This document shows positions 15,918-23,958 of a stretch of DNA of 42,942 bases, piece by piece (position 1 is the stretch's first letter; every line of letters begins with the position of its first letter). The notes beneath the pieces are model-generated. The model saw nothing but the letters and a program-made list of their open reading frames with translations, did no database searches and was not told the DNA's origin. Made by a program: the position numbers and the translations under genes. This DNA comes from Clostridia bacterium (GTDB taxonomy: Bacteria; Bacillota; Clostridia; Christensenellales; Aristaeellaceae), in contig CAAGII010000045.1 in the NCBI GenBank assembly GCA_900769875.1, forward strand, positions 1 to 42,942. The letters are read 5' to 3'.

Positions 15918-16182
15918 TCGAAACGCTCCTTTTCCCGCAGGGCCGCAAGCAGCCGCCGCTGATCATCATGGCAAAGAAGTTCGTCTATTCCCACCAAAAT
16001 CCCTTCCATTCCATCGCAGAACCGTTCGTCATCATTCGCGCTTTCAGCCCCCGGTTTGCGCGCGATTGAGGTCGAAGGCTGCAGCTTCGCGGTGTTTTCA
16101 GGCGACACGGCTCACATACCGGCGTTTTTTGCACGCTCCTTGTCGAACGATTCTTCACGTTTTCACGCGGTGGCGTCTCCTC
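15918..16182. other. Interval between the ParB-like gene and the dehydrogenase promoter
   Basis: This stretch must hold the minus-strand promoter of the ParB-like gene, but I find no good -10/-35 pair. A short imperfect palindrome (GAAGGCTGCAGCTTC, 16075-16089) is visible. Open frames cross it on both strands but lack ribosome sites and family resemblance. Confidence 0.4.
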
Positions 16183-16211
16183 TTGACATCCGTCGCGGCA
16201 TGCGCTACACT
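16183..16211 (+). promoter_or_regulatory. Promoter of the dehydrogenase-DUF218-radC-DUF218-rsmG operon
   Basis: A perfect TTGACA (16183-16188) and TACACT (16206-16211) are separated by 17 nt. The ATG of the first gene follows 33 nt later. No terminator is visible until after rsmG at 20072. Confidence 0.7.
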
Positions 16212-16244
16212 AAGTCTGAATCAACCCGCCCGGAGGTACGAAGG

Positions 16245-17348
16245 ATGCGGCAGCATGTCATTCGCGGCCGCGGCTGCCTCGCGCAGACGCCCGCATTGCT
16301 GGACTCGCTCGGGATCAGCAAGCCGATGATTGTCGGCAGCCAGCGCATGGCGCAGCGGCTGATGGACGCAGGCGTATCGCGCTCTGCGCCTGTTTTTCAC
16401 GCCTACCATCCCAACCCCGATTTCATCGACTGCCGCGATGGCGCGGCGCTTTTTGAGAGCGAAGGCTGCGACGGGCTTGTCTCCATCGGCGGCGGCAGCG
16501 CCATGGATACCGCCAAGGGCATCAAAGCACTGCTGATCTGCCGCGATGACCGCGCCGCGCTGGATAGCGCCTTTCCGCAAGGTTCGCAGCTCACGCATGT
16601 GGCCATTCCCACCAGCGCGGGCACAGGCTCGGAGGCTACGCCCTTCGCCGTGCTCTATGTGGATGGACAGAAGCATTCGCTCAGCGGTGACGCGATGCTC
16701 CCCGAGGGCGTGGCGCTGGACGGCAATCTGCTTGCGAGCCTACCCCTTCTGCACAAAAAGTCATGCGCGCTGGACGCGCTGTGTCAGGGCGTGGAGAGCT
16801 GGTGGGTCAGGAGCGCGACAGACGAGAGCCGCACGCATGCACTGAATGCCATACGCGGCGTGCTTGCTTCCCTGCGCCCCTATCTGCAGGGCGACCCGGA
16901 CGCGGCGCAGGCCATGCTCGATGCAGCCTTTGAGAGCGGCGAAGCCATCCGCTTCACCCGCACGACCGCAGCGCACGCCATGAGCTATCAGCTGACCAAG
17001 CGTCTGGGCATGCCGCACGGCCAGTCCTGCATGCTGACCCTTCCGTGGCATACGCGGATCCTGCTCCAGCATCCCGATGTCCGTCCAGTGCTTGAGATCC
17101 TTGCGCAAGCGCTCTCCATCGCAGCCGATGATCTGCCCGACATGATGACGGGGCTTCTGATCGGTCTTGACCTTATGAACACTGCGCCGGTGGACGATGC
17201 GCTGCTGGACGCGCTTGCCGTAAGCGTCAACGCCGAGCGGCTTGGGAATCATCCCTGCGCGCTGACCACGGCGCAGCTGCGGGAAATCTATGCCGCCGCG
17301 CTTGCTCAACCGGATGATGAGACACGTCGCCGCTGTCTCAAGAGGTGA
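16245..17348 (+). CDS. Iron-containing alcohol dehydrogenase family protein with altered metal site
   Basis: The product is 367 residues, normal for the family. GGAGG lies 8 nt before the ATG. The nucleotide part shows SIGGGSAMDTAKGIKAL and IPTSAGTGSEATPFAV. The metal site of FucO-type enzymes is Asp, His, His, His. Here the first pair reads DALCQGVES, so the usual His of DALTH is Gln. The later block AAHAMSYQLTKRLGMPHG keeps both spaced His ligands but has Tyr where FucO has a further His. This pattern resembles the phosphonoacetaldehyde reductase branch as I remember it, so the substrate may be an unusual aldehyde. No other phosphonate gene is nearby. It is first in a five-gene operon. Confidence 0.82.
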   Translation: MRQHVIRGRGCLAQTPALLDSLGISKPMIVGSQRMAQRLMDAGVSRSAPVFHAYHPNPDFIDCRDGAALFESEGCDGLVSIGGGSAMDTAKGIKALLICRDDRAALDSAFPQGSQLTHVAIPTSAGTGSEATPFAVLYVDGQKHSLSGDAMLPEGVALDGNLLASLPLLHKKSCALDALCQGVESWWVRSATDESRTHALNAIRGVLASLRPYLQGDPDAAQAMLDAAFESGEAIRFTRTTAAHAMSYQLTKRLGMPHGQSCMLTLPWHTRILLQHPDVRPVLEILAQALSIAADDLPDMMTGLLIGLDLMNTAPVDDALLDALAVSVNAERLGNHPCALTTAQLREIYAAALAQPDDETRRRCLKR

Positions 17349-17349
17349 C

Positions 17350-17982
17350 ATGATGTGGAGGGATGACTTCATTCGCCGGGGCGCAGCGGACTACATCCGC
17401 GCGGTTACGGAGTTCATCTTTGTTCAGGACGAACCTGCCCCGGTGGATGTGATCTTTGTGCCGGGCAGTCAGTATACTGAGCATGTGCGGAAGGCAGCAC
17501 AGATGTACCGCGCAGGCTACGCGCCGTGGGTGCTGCCCAGCGGACGCTGCTCCATTGGCGCAGAGCGCTTCTGCATGAGTCCGCAGTTTGACAGCGAATG
17601 GGCATGGATGCGCTCCGTGCTTCTTGCAAACGGTGTGCCGGACAGCGCCATCCTGCGCGAGGATCAGGCGACCTACACATGGGAGAACGCGCAGCTTTCC
17701 CGCGCCGTGACCGACCGTGCCGGCTTGAGCGTCCGCCGGGCGATGCTGTGCTGCAAGTCCTTCCACGCGCGCCGTGCGCTTCTGTATTATCAGGCGGCGT
17801 ATCCGGACACGGAGTGGCTGGTCTGCCCGGCAGACCGCCCGGGCTGCAGCCGGGACACATGGCATCTCACGCATGAGGGACGCGTTCGCGTATTGGGCGA
17901 GGTGCGCCGGCTGGGCGATCAGGTATGCGATGTATTTGAAATGATGATGCAAAAGGCAGGCGATGCGGATGACCATGCATGA
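17350..17982 (+). CDS. DUF218/YdcF-SanA-ElyC family protein (cytosolic form)
   Basis: The product is 210 residues. The start lies 2 nt after the previous stop, with GAGGTG just upstream; ATG at 17353 is an equal alternative. The DUF218 pattern is visible: DVIFVPGS near residue 35, the middle ATYTWENAQLS (normally T.E N), and a later CCKSFHARRALLYYQAAYP, the equivalent of the SDxxHxxRA block. There is no signal peptide or membrane helix, unlike the second copy downstream. Members in Gram-negatives affect envelope carbohydrate handling; the biochemical reaction is not settled. Its end overlaps radC. Confidence 0.75.
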   Translation: MMWRDDFIRRGAADYIRAVTEFIFVQDEPAPVDVIFVPGSQYTEHVRKAAQMYRAGYAPWVLPSGRCSIGAERFCMSPQFDSEWAWMRSVLLANGVPDSAILREDQATYTWENAQLSRAVTDRAGLSVRRAMLCCKSFHARRALLYYQAAYPDTEWLVCPADRPGCSRDTWHLTHEGRVRVLGEVRRLGDQVCDVFEMMMQKAGDADDHA

Positions 17983-18715
17983 CGGTCACCGTGCCCGGAT
18001 GCGCGAGCGCTTTCGACAGTCGGGGCTGGACGGGTTTGCGCCCCACGAGGTGCTGGAGCTGCTGCTTTTCTATGCCCGCGCGCGCGGCGATGTCAATCCG
18101 CTGGCACACAGCCTGCTGGACGCCTTTGGTTCGCTCAGGGGCGTGCTGGAGGCCCGGCCTGAGCAGCTGATGAGCGTCAAGGGCGTGGGTGAGGAAACCG
18201 CGACGCTGCTTTCGCTGATGCTGCCACTGTTTCGCCGCTACGCCGCGTCGCTGTGCGAGGATTGCAGCCAGCTCAACAGCCTGCAGGAGGCCATGACCTA
18301 CTGCAAGGCGCTGCTCAGCGGCTGGCGCTCGGAGCGCTTCTATGTGCTGTGCCTTGGCGCTGAGAATCAATTGCTGGGACAGCGCCTGATCGCGGAGGGC
18401 ACCCTGAGCGAGGTGGCAGCCTATCCGCGCCTTGTGGCGGAAACGGCGCTGAACTACAACGCCAGCAGTGTGCTTCTGTGCCACAATCATCCCTCCGGCA
18501 CATGCACGCCCTCGCGAGATGACATCAGCACCACGCGCAGGCTGTCCGCACTGCTGGCCGGACTGGATATTGTATTGCTGGATCACATTGTTGTGGCCGG
18601 GAACGACGCGTGCAGCATCGCGCATGTCGATCCCAGCGCAGTGCTGGCAGGTGCCGCATCGCCCATTCCGCCCACAGCGGAAAAACGCAGCCGCAAAAGA
18701 AAGGAAACGGAATGA
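17969..18715 (+). CDS. radC: RadC/MPN+ (JAMM) domain protein
   Basis: The product is about 248 residues. Possible starts are 17963, 17969 and 17975. AGG spacing fits 17969 best, while family proteins usually open with MHxGHRxRM, which is 17975. The N-terminal part has a helix-hairpin-helix-like segment (LMSVKGVGEETATLLSL). The C-terminal JAMM metalloprotease-like motif is HNHPSGTCTPSRDD, with the two His and Asp that would bind zinc. RadC is widespread, and its old link to repair in E. coli was withdrawn, so function is unknown. The gene overlaps both neighbours (DUF218 genes), implying tight cotranslation. The tail KRSRKRK is basic. Confidence 0.85.
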   Translation: MTMHDGHRARMRERFRQSGLDGFAPHEVLELLLFYARARGDVNPLAHSLLDAFGSLRGVLEARPEQLMSVKGVGEETATLLSLMLPLFRRYAASLCEDCSQLNSLQEAMTYCKALLSGWRSERFYVLCLGAENQLLGQRLIAEGTLSEVAAYPRLVAETALNYNASSVLLCHNHPSGTCTPSRDDISTTRRLSALLAGLDIVLLDHIVVAGNDACSIAHVDPSAVLAGAASPIPPTAEKRSRKRKETE

Positions 18716-19326
18716 ATCAGCCTTCATCTGCCCGGAAGGGGGGACGTGTATTGCTCACCGCGCTGCTTGCGCTTGCACTGGCAGGAATCATCGTCTACGC
18801 AGGCCTGATGGGCATGGTATGGTGGAAGGAAACGCATGTAGCCAAGACGGATCAGTACGACGCCATCATCGTGCTCGGCGCGCAGGTCAAAGCCGACGGA
18901 TCGCTCAGCGTACAGCTGCAGTGGCGGCTGGACACCGCCTACCAGGCATGGCTTAAGCACCCCTGCCCCATCCTCACCTGCGGCGCTCAGGGCAGGGACG
19001 AGCCGGCGCCCGAGGGCGAGGTGATGCGCGATTACCTCATCAGCCTTGGCGTGCCCGCCGCGCAGATCACCCCGGACTGCGACAGCTACAACACGAAGCA
19101 GAATATTGCAAACGCCGCAAAGCTGCTTGACGGGCTGGAAAAAGCGACCGTGCTGATCGTCACGAGCGATTACCATCTTCCGCGCGCCATGGCCATCGCG
19201 CGCGACGCAGGGCTGAACGCCACCGGGCTTGGCAGCCCGACCAAGCCGGAATACTGGCTGAAAAACCACGCCAGAGAGGTGCTTGCGTGGCTGAAATACT
19301 GGGCAGAGAAGTATCTGGGTCTGTGA
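18712..19326 (+). CDS. DUF218/YdcF-SanA family membrane-anchored protein
   Basis: The product is 204 residues. ATG overlaps the radC stop as ATGA, with AAAGGAAA upstream. One N-terminal membrane helix (about residues 13-35, LLTALLALALAGIIVYAGL) is followed by a SanA-like domain: DAIIVLGAQVKADGSLS, LTCGAQGRDE, PEGEVMRDYL, DSYNTKQNIANAAKLL and VTSDYHLPRAMAIA. These are the standard DUF218 motifs, including the Ser-Asp-x-His block. It is probably anchored with its domain outside the cell. SanA/ElyC members are connected to envelope integrity and wall precursor metabolism. It is a paralogue of the gene on the other side of radC. Confidence 0.83.
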   Translation: MNQPSSARKGGRVLLTALLALALAGIIVYAGLMGMVWWKETHVAKTDQYDAIIVLGAQVKADGSLSVQLQWRLDTAYQAWLKHPCPILTCGAQGRDEPAPEGEVMRDYLISLGVPAAQITPDCDSYNTKQNIANAAKLLDGLEKATVLIVTSDYHLPRAMAIARDAGLNATGLGSPTKPEYWLKNHAREVLAWLKYWAEKYLGL

Positions 19327-19344
19327 CCCGCGAAAGAGGTTGCC

Positions 19345-20091
19345 ATGACGAACGAAACCATTGCCGCAAGGCTTCAGGCATGCGGTATCCCCTGTACGGA
19401 CGCGCTTGCCGCAATGCTTTGCCGCTATCAGGAGATGCTGCTTGACTGGAATACCCGGATGGATCTGACCGCCGTGACCGACGAGGCTGACATGCTTGAC
19501 CGTCACATCGTCGACAGCCTGATGCCGCTGACCATCCCATCGCTGCTTCCGAGAGTAGGCGCGCTGATCGACGTGGGCACGGGCGCCGGGCTGCCCGGCA
19601 TGCCGCTGGCCATGGCCTGCCCCGATCTGCGGGTGACGCTGATGGACGCGCAGCAAAAGCGCCTTTCCTTCCTGCAGGCCGTCATTGATGATCTTGGTCT
19701 AAGCAATGTCACGCTGATTCACGCGCGTGCAGAGGACGGAGCAAGGCAAAAGCAGCTACGCGAGCAGTTTGACGCTGCCGTGGCACGAGCCGTCGCTCCC
19801 CTGCCCGTGCTGGCGGAATACCTGCTGCCGTTCGTCCGTCCGGGCGGGTCTGCCATCTGCTGGAAGGGGCCCGCGCTGCTGGATGAAATGGATGCCGGGC
19901 GACGTGCGTGCCACCTGCTGGGCGGCAAATGCGGCGAGCCTGTCTCCTACGCCATACCGGGACGCGACTGGCAGCATCTTGTCCTACCCATGAAAAAGGT
20001 CGCGCGCTGTGCCGCCGCCTATCCGCGCAAGGCAGGTACGCCCGCGAAAAAGCCGCTGGGCACACCCACAGGAAAAGCCATCCCGAGCTGA
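19345..20091 (+). CDS. rsmG: 16S rRNA (guanine-527 N7)-methyltransferase
   Basis: Methylates G527 of 16S rRNA using S-adenosylmethionine. The product is 248 residues. N-terminal CRYQEMLLDWNTRMDLTAV and DRHIVDSLMPL are typical RsmG/GidB. The SAM motif is IDVGTGAGLPGMPLAMACPD, followed by LMDAQQKRLSFL and VARAVAPLPVLAEYLLP. The C-terminus after residue 215 is a basic Lys/Pro/Thr-rich tail (KKPLGTPTGKAIPS) whose codons overlap the terminator stem. It is the last gene of the operon. Unlike the usual Firmicutes order it is not next to mnmG/mnmE, and the ParB-like gene is separated and inverted. Confidence 0.92.
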   Translation: MTNETIAARLQACGIPCTDALAAMLCRYQEMLLDWNTRMDLTAVTDEADMLDRHIVDSLMPLTIPSLLPRVGALIDVGTGAGLPGMPLAMACPDLRVTLMDAQQKRLSFLQAVIDDLGLSNVTLIHARAEDGARQKQLREQFDAAVARAVAPLPVLAEYLLPFVRPGGSAICWKGPALLDEMDAGRRACHLLGGKCGEPVSYAIPGRDWQHLVLPMKKVARCAAAYPRKAGTPAKKPLGTPTGKAIPS

Positions 20092-20111
20092 TGAGAACGG
20101 GATGGCTTTTC
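20072..20111 (+). terminator. Intrinsic terminator overlapping the end of rsmG
   Basis: GAAAAGCCATCCCG pairs perfectly with CGGGATGGCTTTTC (14 bp, 12-nt loop). The left arm is the last codons of rsmG. The T-rich part is within the right arm. Confidence 0.8.
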
Positions 20112-20218
20112 GCTTGATACCAATCACAGGTATCTGAAGGCGAGCCTCCCTCCGTTTGAGGCATGGAAGGAGACTTAGAATCATGGATCAGTGAAAACCG
20201 ATTCGCACAGCAGCAGGC

Positions 20219-20923
20219 TTAGCCGAGGTAGGCGCGGCGCACATCATCGTCGTGCATCAGCTCGCGCGCGTCGCCTTCCTTGACGATCTTGCCGGTTTCC
20301 AGCACATAGGCGCGGTTGGCGATGGACAGCGCCATCTGCGCGTTCTGCTCCACCAGCAGAATGGTTGTGCCCGCCTGATTCAGCTCGCAGATGATGCTGA
20401 AAATCTGCTCCACCAGCAGCGGCGCGAGACCCATTGAGGGCTCGTCCAGCATCAAAAGACGCGGCTTGCTCATCAGGGCGCGACCCATGGCCAGCATTTG
20501 CTGCTCGCCACCGGAGAGCGTACCGGCCACCTGACGCTCGCGCTCTTTCAGGCGTGGGAATCGCGCGAACACATTTTGCAAAGAAGCGTCAATCTCCGAC
20601 TTGTCGCGCGTATAACCGCCCATTTCGAGATTTTCGCGCACAGTCATCTGCTGGAACACGCGCCGCCCCTCGGGGCAGAGCGCCATACCCATGGGGACAA
20701 TGCGGCTTGCTGGAAGTCCGGACACCGTCTTGCCCTCAAAGCTGACGCTGCCGCTGCGCGCCCTGAGAAGCCCCGCGATGGTATTGAGCGTCGTGGACTT
20801 GCCAGCGCCGTTCGCGCCAATCAGCGTCACAATCTCGCCCTGATTCACCTCAAAGGATACGCCCTTTATGGCATGGATGCTGCCGTAGTACACATGCAGA
20901 TCATCAATCCTGAGCATGCTCAT
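20219..20923 (-). CDS. livF: Branched-chain amino acid ABC transporter, ATP-binding protein LivF
   Basis: One of two ATPases driving import of Leu/Ile/Val or related amino acids. The product is 234 residues, the normal LivF length. Walker A is GANGAGKST, the Q-loop region precedes CPEGRRVFQQMTV (LivF type), the signature is LSGGEQQ, Walker B is LLMLDEPSMGLAP, and the H-loop region is ILLVEQNA (Gln-Asn in place of the common His, normal for LivF). AAGGAGG lies 9 nt before the ATG, and the gene follows livG by one base. It is last in the livJHMGF transcript. Confidence 0.95.
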   Translation of the reverse strand: MSMLRIDDLHVYYGSIHAIKGVSFEVNQGEIVTLIGANGAGKSTTLNTIAGLLRARSGSVSFEGKTVSGLPASRIVPMGMALCPEGRRVFQQMTVRENLEMGGYTRDKSEIDASLQNVFARFPRLKERERQVAGTLSGGEQQMLAMGRALMSKPRLLMLDEPSMGLAPLLVEQIFSIICELNQAGTTILLVEQNAQMALSIANRAYVLETGKIVKEGDARELMHDDDVRRAYLG

Positions 20924-20924
20924 G

Positions 20925-21782
20925 TCATTGCGCCTCCTTGTTCTGCTTGCCCAGATAGGCCTCGATCACCACGGGGTTGTTCTGAATCTGCTCCGCCGTT
21001 CCCTTGGCAATGATCTTGCCGTAGTTCAGCACACAGATACCCTCACAGATGCCCATGACGAGGTTCATATCATGCTCGATGAGCAGCACCGCAATCTGGA
21101 ACTGGTCACGGATCTTGATGATGTTTTCCATCAGCTCCTCGGTTTCGTGCGGATTCATACCGGCAGCCGGCTCGTCCAGCAGCAGAAGGCTCGGATTGGT
21201 CGCCAGCGCGCGAACGATCTCCAGCCTGCGCTGCGCGCCGTAGGGCAACGAACCGGCCTGATGATCGGCCATATCCTGCATGTCGAAGATGCTCAGCAGC
21301 TCAAGCGCGCGCTCATGCTGCCGCTTCTCGCCCTTCCAGAAGGCGGGCAGGCGAAGTATACCGGAAAACATACCGTAGCCAATGGCGTTGTGGAGACCGA
21401 TGCGTACATTATCCTCCACCGTCATGTTGTCAAACAGGCGGATATTTTGAAAGGTACGCGCAATGCCAAGCTTGTTGGCCTGCACCGTGTTCATGCCTGC
21501 GGTATCGCGCCCGTTGAGCAGCACGGTGCCCATGGTCGGCTGATACACCTTGGTCAGCAGGTTGAACACCGTGGTCTTGCCCGCGCCGTTGGGGCCGATG
21601 AGACCCGCGATCTCCGTTTTGCCAATGACAAGATTGAAATCATCCACCGCGTGCAGTCCGCCAAAGTCAATGCCCAGATGACGTGCCTCCAGCACCGGTG
21701 AGGAATTGACGTCGCGCTCGGGGAGGATGCCGAGGCTCGGCGCGGGCACCATACGGGTTGCCTGTCTTTGCTTGTTGGTCAT
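20925..21782 (-). CDS. livG: Branched-chain amino acid ABC transporter, ATP-binding protein LivG
   Basis: The second ATPase of the Liv importer, 285 residues with about 28 extra residues before the first ABC strand (VLEARHLGIDFGGLHAV). Walker A is GPNGAGKTT, followed by ARTFQNIRLFDNMTV (LivG type), signature LPYGAQRR (the relaxed form seen in LivG), Walker B LLLLDEPAAGMNP and H-loop LIEHDMNLVM. Its ATG overlaps the livM stop by four bases (ATGA), so translation is coupled. Confidence 0.95.
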   Translation of the reverse strand: MTNKQRQATRMVPAPSLGILPERDVNSSPVLEARHLGIDFGGLHAVDDFNLVIGKTEIAGLIGPNGAGKTTVFNLLTKVYQPTMGTVLLNGRDTAGMNTVQANKLGIARTFQNIRLFDNMTVEDNVRIGLHNAIGYGMFSGILRLPAFWKGEKRQHERALELLSIFDMQDMADHQAGSLPYGAQRRLEIVRALATNPSLLLLDEPAAGMNPHETEELMENIIKIRDQFQIAVLLIEHDMNLVMGICEGICVLNYGKIIAKGTAEQIQNNPVVIEAYLGKQNKEAQ

Positions 21783-22825
21783 TTTGCGCTTCCTCCCTTC
21801 ACCGCGCCATTTCTGCGCATGGGCTTGAGCATGGCCGCCATGTTGCGGAGCTTGGGATTGTTGGTCGCCAGCATCACGAGAATCAGCACCACCGCATAGA
21901 TCAGCATGCGGTATTGGCTGAAGGAGCGCAGCATCTCAGGCAAGATGTAGAGCAGCGCTGCCGAGATCACCGAACCGCGGATGTTGCCGATGCCGCCCAG
22001 CACCACATACACAAGAATCATGATGGATTGGTCAAACTTGAATTTCGCAGGCGCGAGCTGCGAGTAGTTCAGGCCGTACAGCGCGCCCGCCACGCCAGCC
22101 AGCACGGCGGATACAATGAACGCCATCATCTTGTACTTGGTCACATTGATGCCCATGGATTCCGCCGCGATACGGTTGTCGCGAATGGCCATGATCGCGC
22201 GGCCGGAGCGGCTGTTGATGAGGTTAAGCACCACCACAAGCGTGATCATCACCAGAATAAAGCCGACCGTGAAGGTGGCAAGCCTTGGCACGCCCGTTGC
22301 GCCCGTGGGGCCCTTGAAAACCATCGTACCCGGCAGCACAGGATTATTGAAGGAAAAATGAAGCGACCTTCCGTCCACCGAGATATAGATGCAGTTGAGA
22401 ATGTTGCGGATAATCTCGCCAAATGCGAGCGTCACAATGGCCAGATAGTCTCCGCGCAGTCTTAGCACGGGAATGCCGATCATCACGCCAGCGATGCCGG
22501 CCATGATGCCGCCGACAATCAAAGCCAGCACAAGCAGCAGGGTCTTGTCCGCCATGCCCATGCCCTTTTGCAGCCAGCTCACCATCACAATGCCGCTGAA
22601 TGCGCCGATGGACATGAAGCCTGCATGTCCAAGGCTCAGCTCGCCGGAGATACCAACGGTCAGGTTCAGCGAAACCGCCATGATGATGTACACGCAGATG
22701 GGCACCAGCTGGCCTCGCATCGAGCGGCTCATCGTGCCCGCGTTGAGCATGGACTGGCAGATGACGAAGGCGATGATGACCATACCATAGGTGATGAGGT
22801 TGTCGATCAGCTTTTTCCTTTTCAT
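21779..22825 (-). CDS. livM: Branched-chain amino acid ABC transporter, permease LivM
   Basis: Membrane channel subunit, 348 residues. The start at 22825 (MKRKKLIDNLITYG) is chosen for GAGGTGG about 7 nt upstream; an ATG at 22849 lacks it. Many hydrophobic helices are visible, with the family landmarks NLTVGISGELSLGHAGFMSI near the N-terminus, RLRGDYLAIVTLAFGEIIRN, the coupling-helix block GRAIMAIRDNRIAAESMGIN and LGGIGNIRGSVISAALL. It lies 10 nt after livH. Confidence 0.93.
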   Translation of the reverse strand: MKRKKLIDNLITYGMVIIAFVICQSMLNAGTMSRSMRGQLVPICVYIIMAVSLNLTVGISGELSLGHAGFMSIGAFSGIVMVSWLQKGMGMADKTLLLVLALIVGGIMAGIAGVMIGIPVLRLRGDYLAIVTLAFGEIIRNILNCIYISVDGRSLHFSFNNPVLPGTMVFKGPTGATGVPRLATFTVGFILVMITLVVVLNLINSRSGRAIMAIRDNRIAAESMGINVTKYKMMAFIVSAVLAGVAGALYGLNYSQLAPAKFKFDQSIMILVYVVLGGIGNIRGSVISAALLYILPEMLRSFSQYRMLIYAVVLILVMLATNNPKLRNMAAMLKPMRRNGAVKGGSAK

Positions 22826-22835
22826 GCCAGCCACC

Positions 22836-23741
22836 TCAAACTTTCTCACGAACCGGTTTGCCGAGAAGGCCCGTGGGCTTCACCAGCAGCACCACAATCA
22901 GCACCGCAAAGACGAACGCGTCGCCCAGCTCAGTGGACACATACGCGCGGCCAAGTATCTCGATAATGCCCAGCAGAATGCCGCCAATCATGGCGCCGGG
23001 GATGGAGCCGATACCGCCAAACACAGCCGCCGTGAATGCCTTGATGCCCGGCATGGAGCCGGTGGTCGGCTGCAGGGTGGGATACGCGGAGCAAAGCAGC
23101 ACGCCCGCAATGGCCGCCAGCGCGGAGCCGATGGCAAAGGTCATGGAGATGGTGGCGTTCACGTTGATGCCCATCAGCTCCGCTGCGCCCTTGTCCTCAG
23201 AGACAGCGCGCATCGCCTTGCCCAGCTTGGTCTTGTTGATGAACAGCGTCAGCGATACCATAATCAGCACGCAGGCTGCGATGGTCACAATGGTCTCGCT
23301 GGAGATGCTCAGCTGCCCGTCCATCAGCCTGATCGCGCCGAAATTCACCACCGAGCGGAAGCTCTTGGGATTCGCGCCCCAAATGAGCTGCGCCGAATTC
23401 TGCAAAAGGTAGCTCATGCCGATGGCGGTAATCAGCACCGCAAGCGAGGGCGCCTGACGCAGCGGCTTGTATGCGAACCGCTCAATCACCACGCCGAGCA
23501 GCGTACAGGCCGCCATGGCCGCCAGCACCGCCAGCGCGGGCGGAAGCCCGAGATATTGAATGATACTGAACGCCACATACGCGCCGATCATGATGACGTC
23601 GCCATGGGCGAAGTTGAGCATCTTCGCAATGCCGTACACCATGGTGTAGCCCAGCGCAATGATGGCATAGACGCTGCCGAGGCTGATGCCACTGCACAGG
23701 TTGGAAAGGAATACTGTCACAAATCCCACATCCTCTGTCAT
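22836..23741 (-). CDS. livH: Branched-chain amino acid ABC transporter, permease LivH
   Basis: Partner permease of LivM, 301 residues from the ATG at 23741. That ATG has no ribosome site; a GTG at 23720 has AGAGGA about 10 nt upstream and would give a protein starting near VTVFLSNL, closer to usual LivH starts. Landmarks are SLGSVYAIIALGYTMVYGI, LNFAHGDVIMIGAY, the coupling block GKAMRAVSEDKGAAELMGIN, and FGGIGSIPGAMIGGILLG. It is preceded by two hairpins separating it from livJ, which should make its expression lower than that of the binding protein. Confidence 0.92.
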   Translation of the reverse strand: MTEDVGFVTVFLSNLCSGISLGSVYAIIALGYTMVYGIAKMLNFAHGDVIMIGAYVAFSIIQYLGLPPALAVLAAMAACTLLGVVIERFAYKPLRQAPSLAVLITAIGMSYLLQNSAQLIWGANPKSFRSVVNFGAIRLMDGQLSISSETIVTIAACVLIMVSLTLFINKTKLGKAMRAVSEDKGAAELMGINVNATISMTFAIGSALAAIAGVLLCSAYPTLQPTTGSMPGIKAFTAAVFGGIGSIPGAMIGGILLGIIEILGRAYVSTELGDAFVFAVLIVVLLVKPTGLLGKPVREKV

Positions 23742-23827
23742 GCGCCAGATGCCAGTACAAAAGGCGCAGTCTCAAGCTTTCATTTACACAAAGCTGCATC
23801 ACGGACATACCAGACAAAGCACGATAA

Positions 23828-23872
23828 GGCAATAAGCGACGTACAGCACGTCACTGTGCGCCGCTTGTTGCC
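23828..23872 (-). other. Two-tier symmetric hairpin between livJ and livH
   Basis: GGCAATAAGCG (23828-23838) pairs with CGCTTGTTGCC (23862-23872), with one mismatch that pairs as G-U on one strand. Inside, GTACAG (23841-23846) pairs with CTGTGC (23854-23859), separated from the outer stem by symmetric two-base internal loops. No T run follows. It lies after the livJ terminator on the transcript, a place where stabilising or processing hairpins are expected between a binding-protein gene and its transporter genes. Function is inferred. Confidence 0.55.
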
Positions 23873-23914
23873 TTCACGCATCCGACCGGTATGATGGAAT
23901 GACCATGAGAGCAA

Positions 23915-23948
23915 ACACCCCTGCCCCTGATTGCAAGGGCAGGGGTGT
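23915..23948 (-). terminator. Terminator-like hairpin directly after livJ
   Basis: ACACCCCTGCCC and GGGCAGGGGTGT form a perfect 12-bp stem with a 10-nt loop, 10 nt after the livJ stop. On the minus strand it is followed by only a weak T stretch (TTGCTCTC). It is likely a leaky terminator that lets a fraction of transcripts enter livHMGF. Confidence 0.7.
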
Positions 23949-23958
23949 ACATGGCTTC

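Noticed and set aside
15875..16108. A 77-codon minus-strand frame upstream of and overlapping the ParB-like gene
   Set aside because: It lacks a ribosome site, overlaps the next gene by 43 bases and shows no family resemblance.
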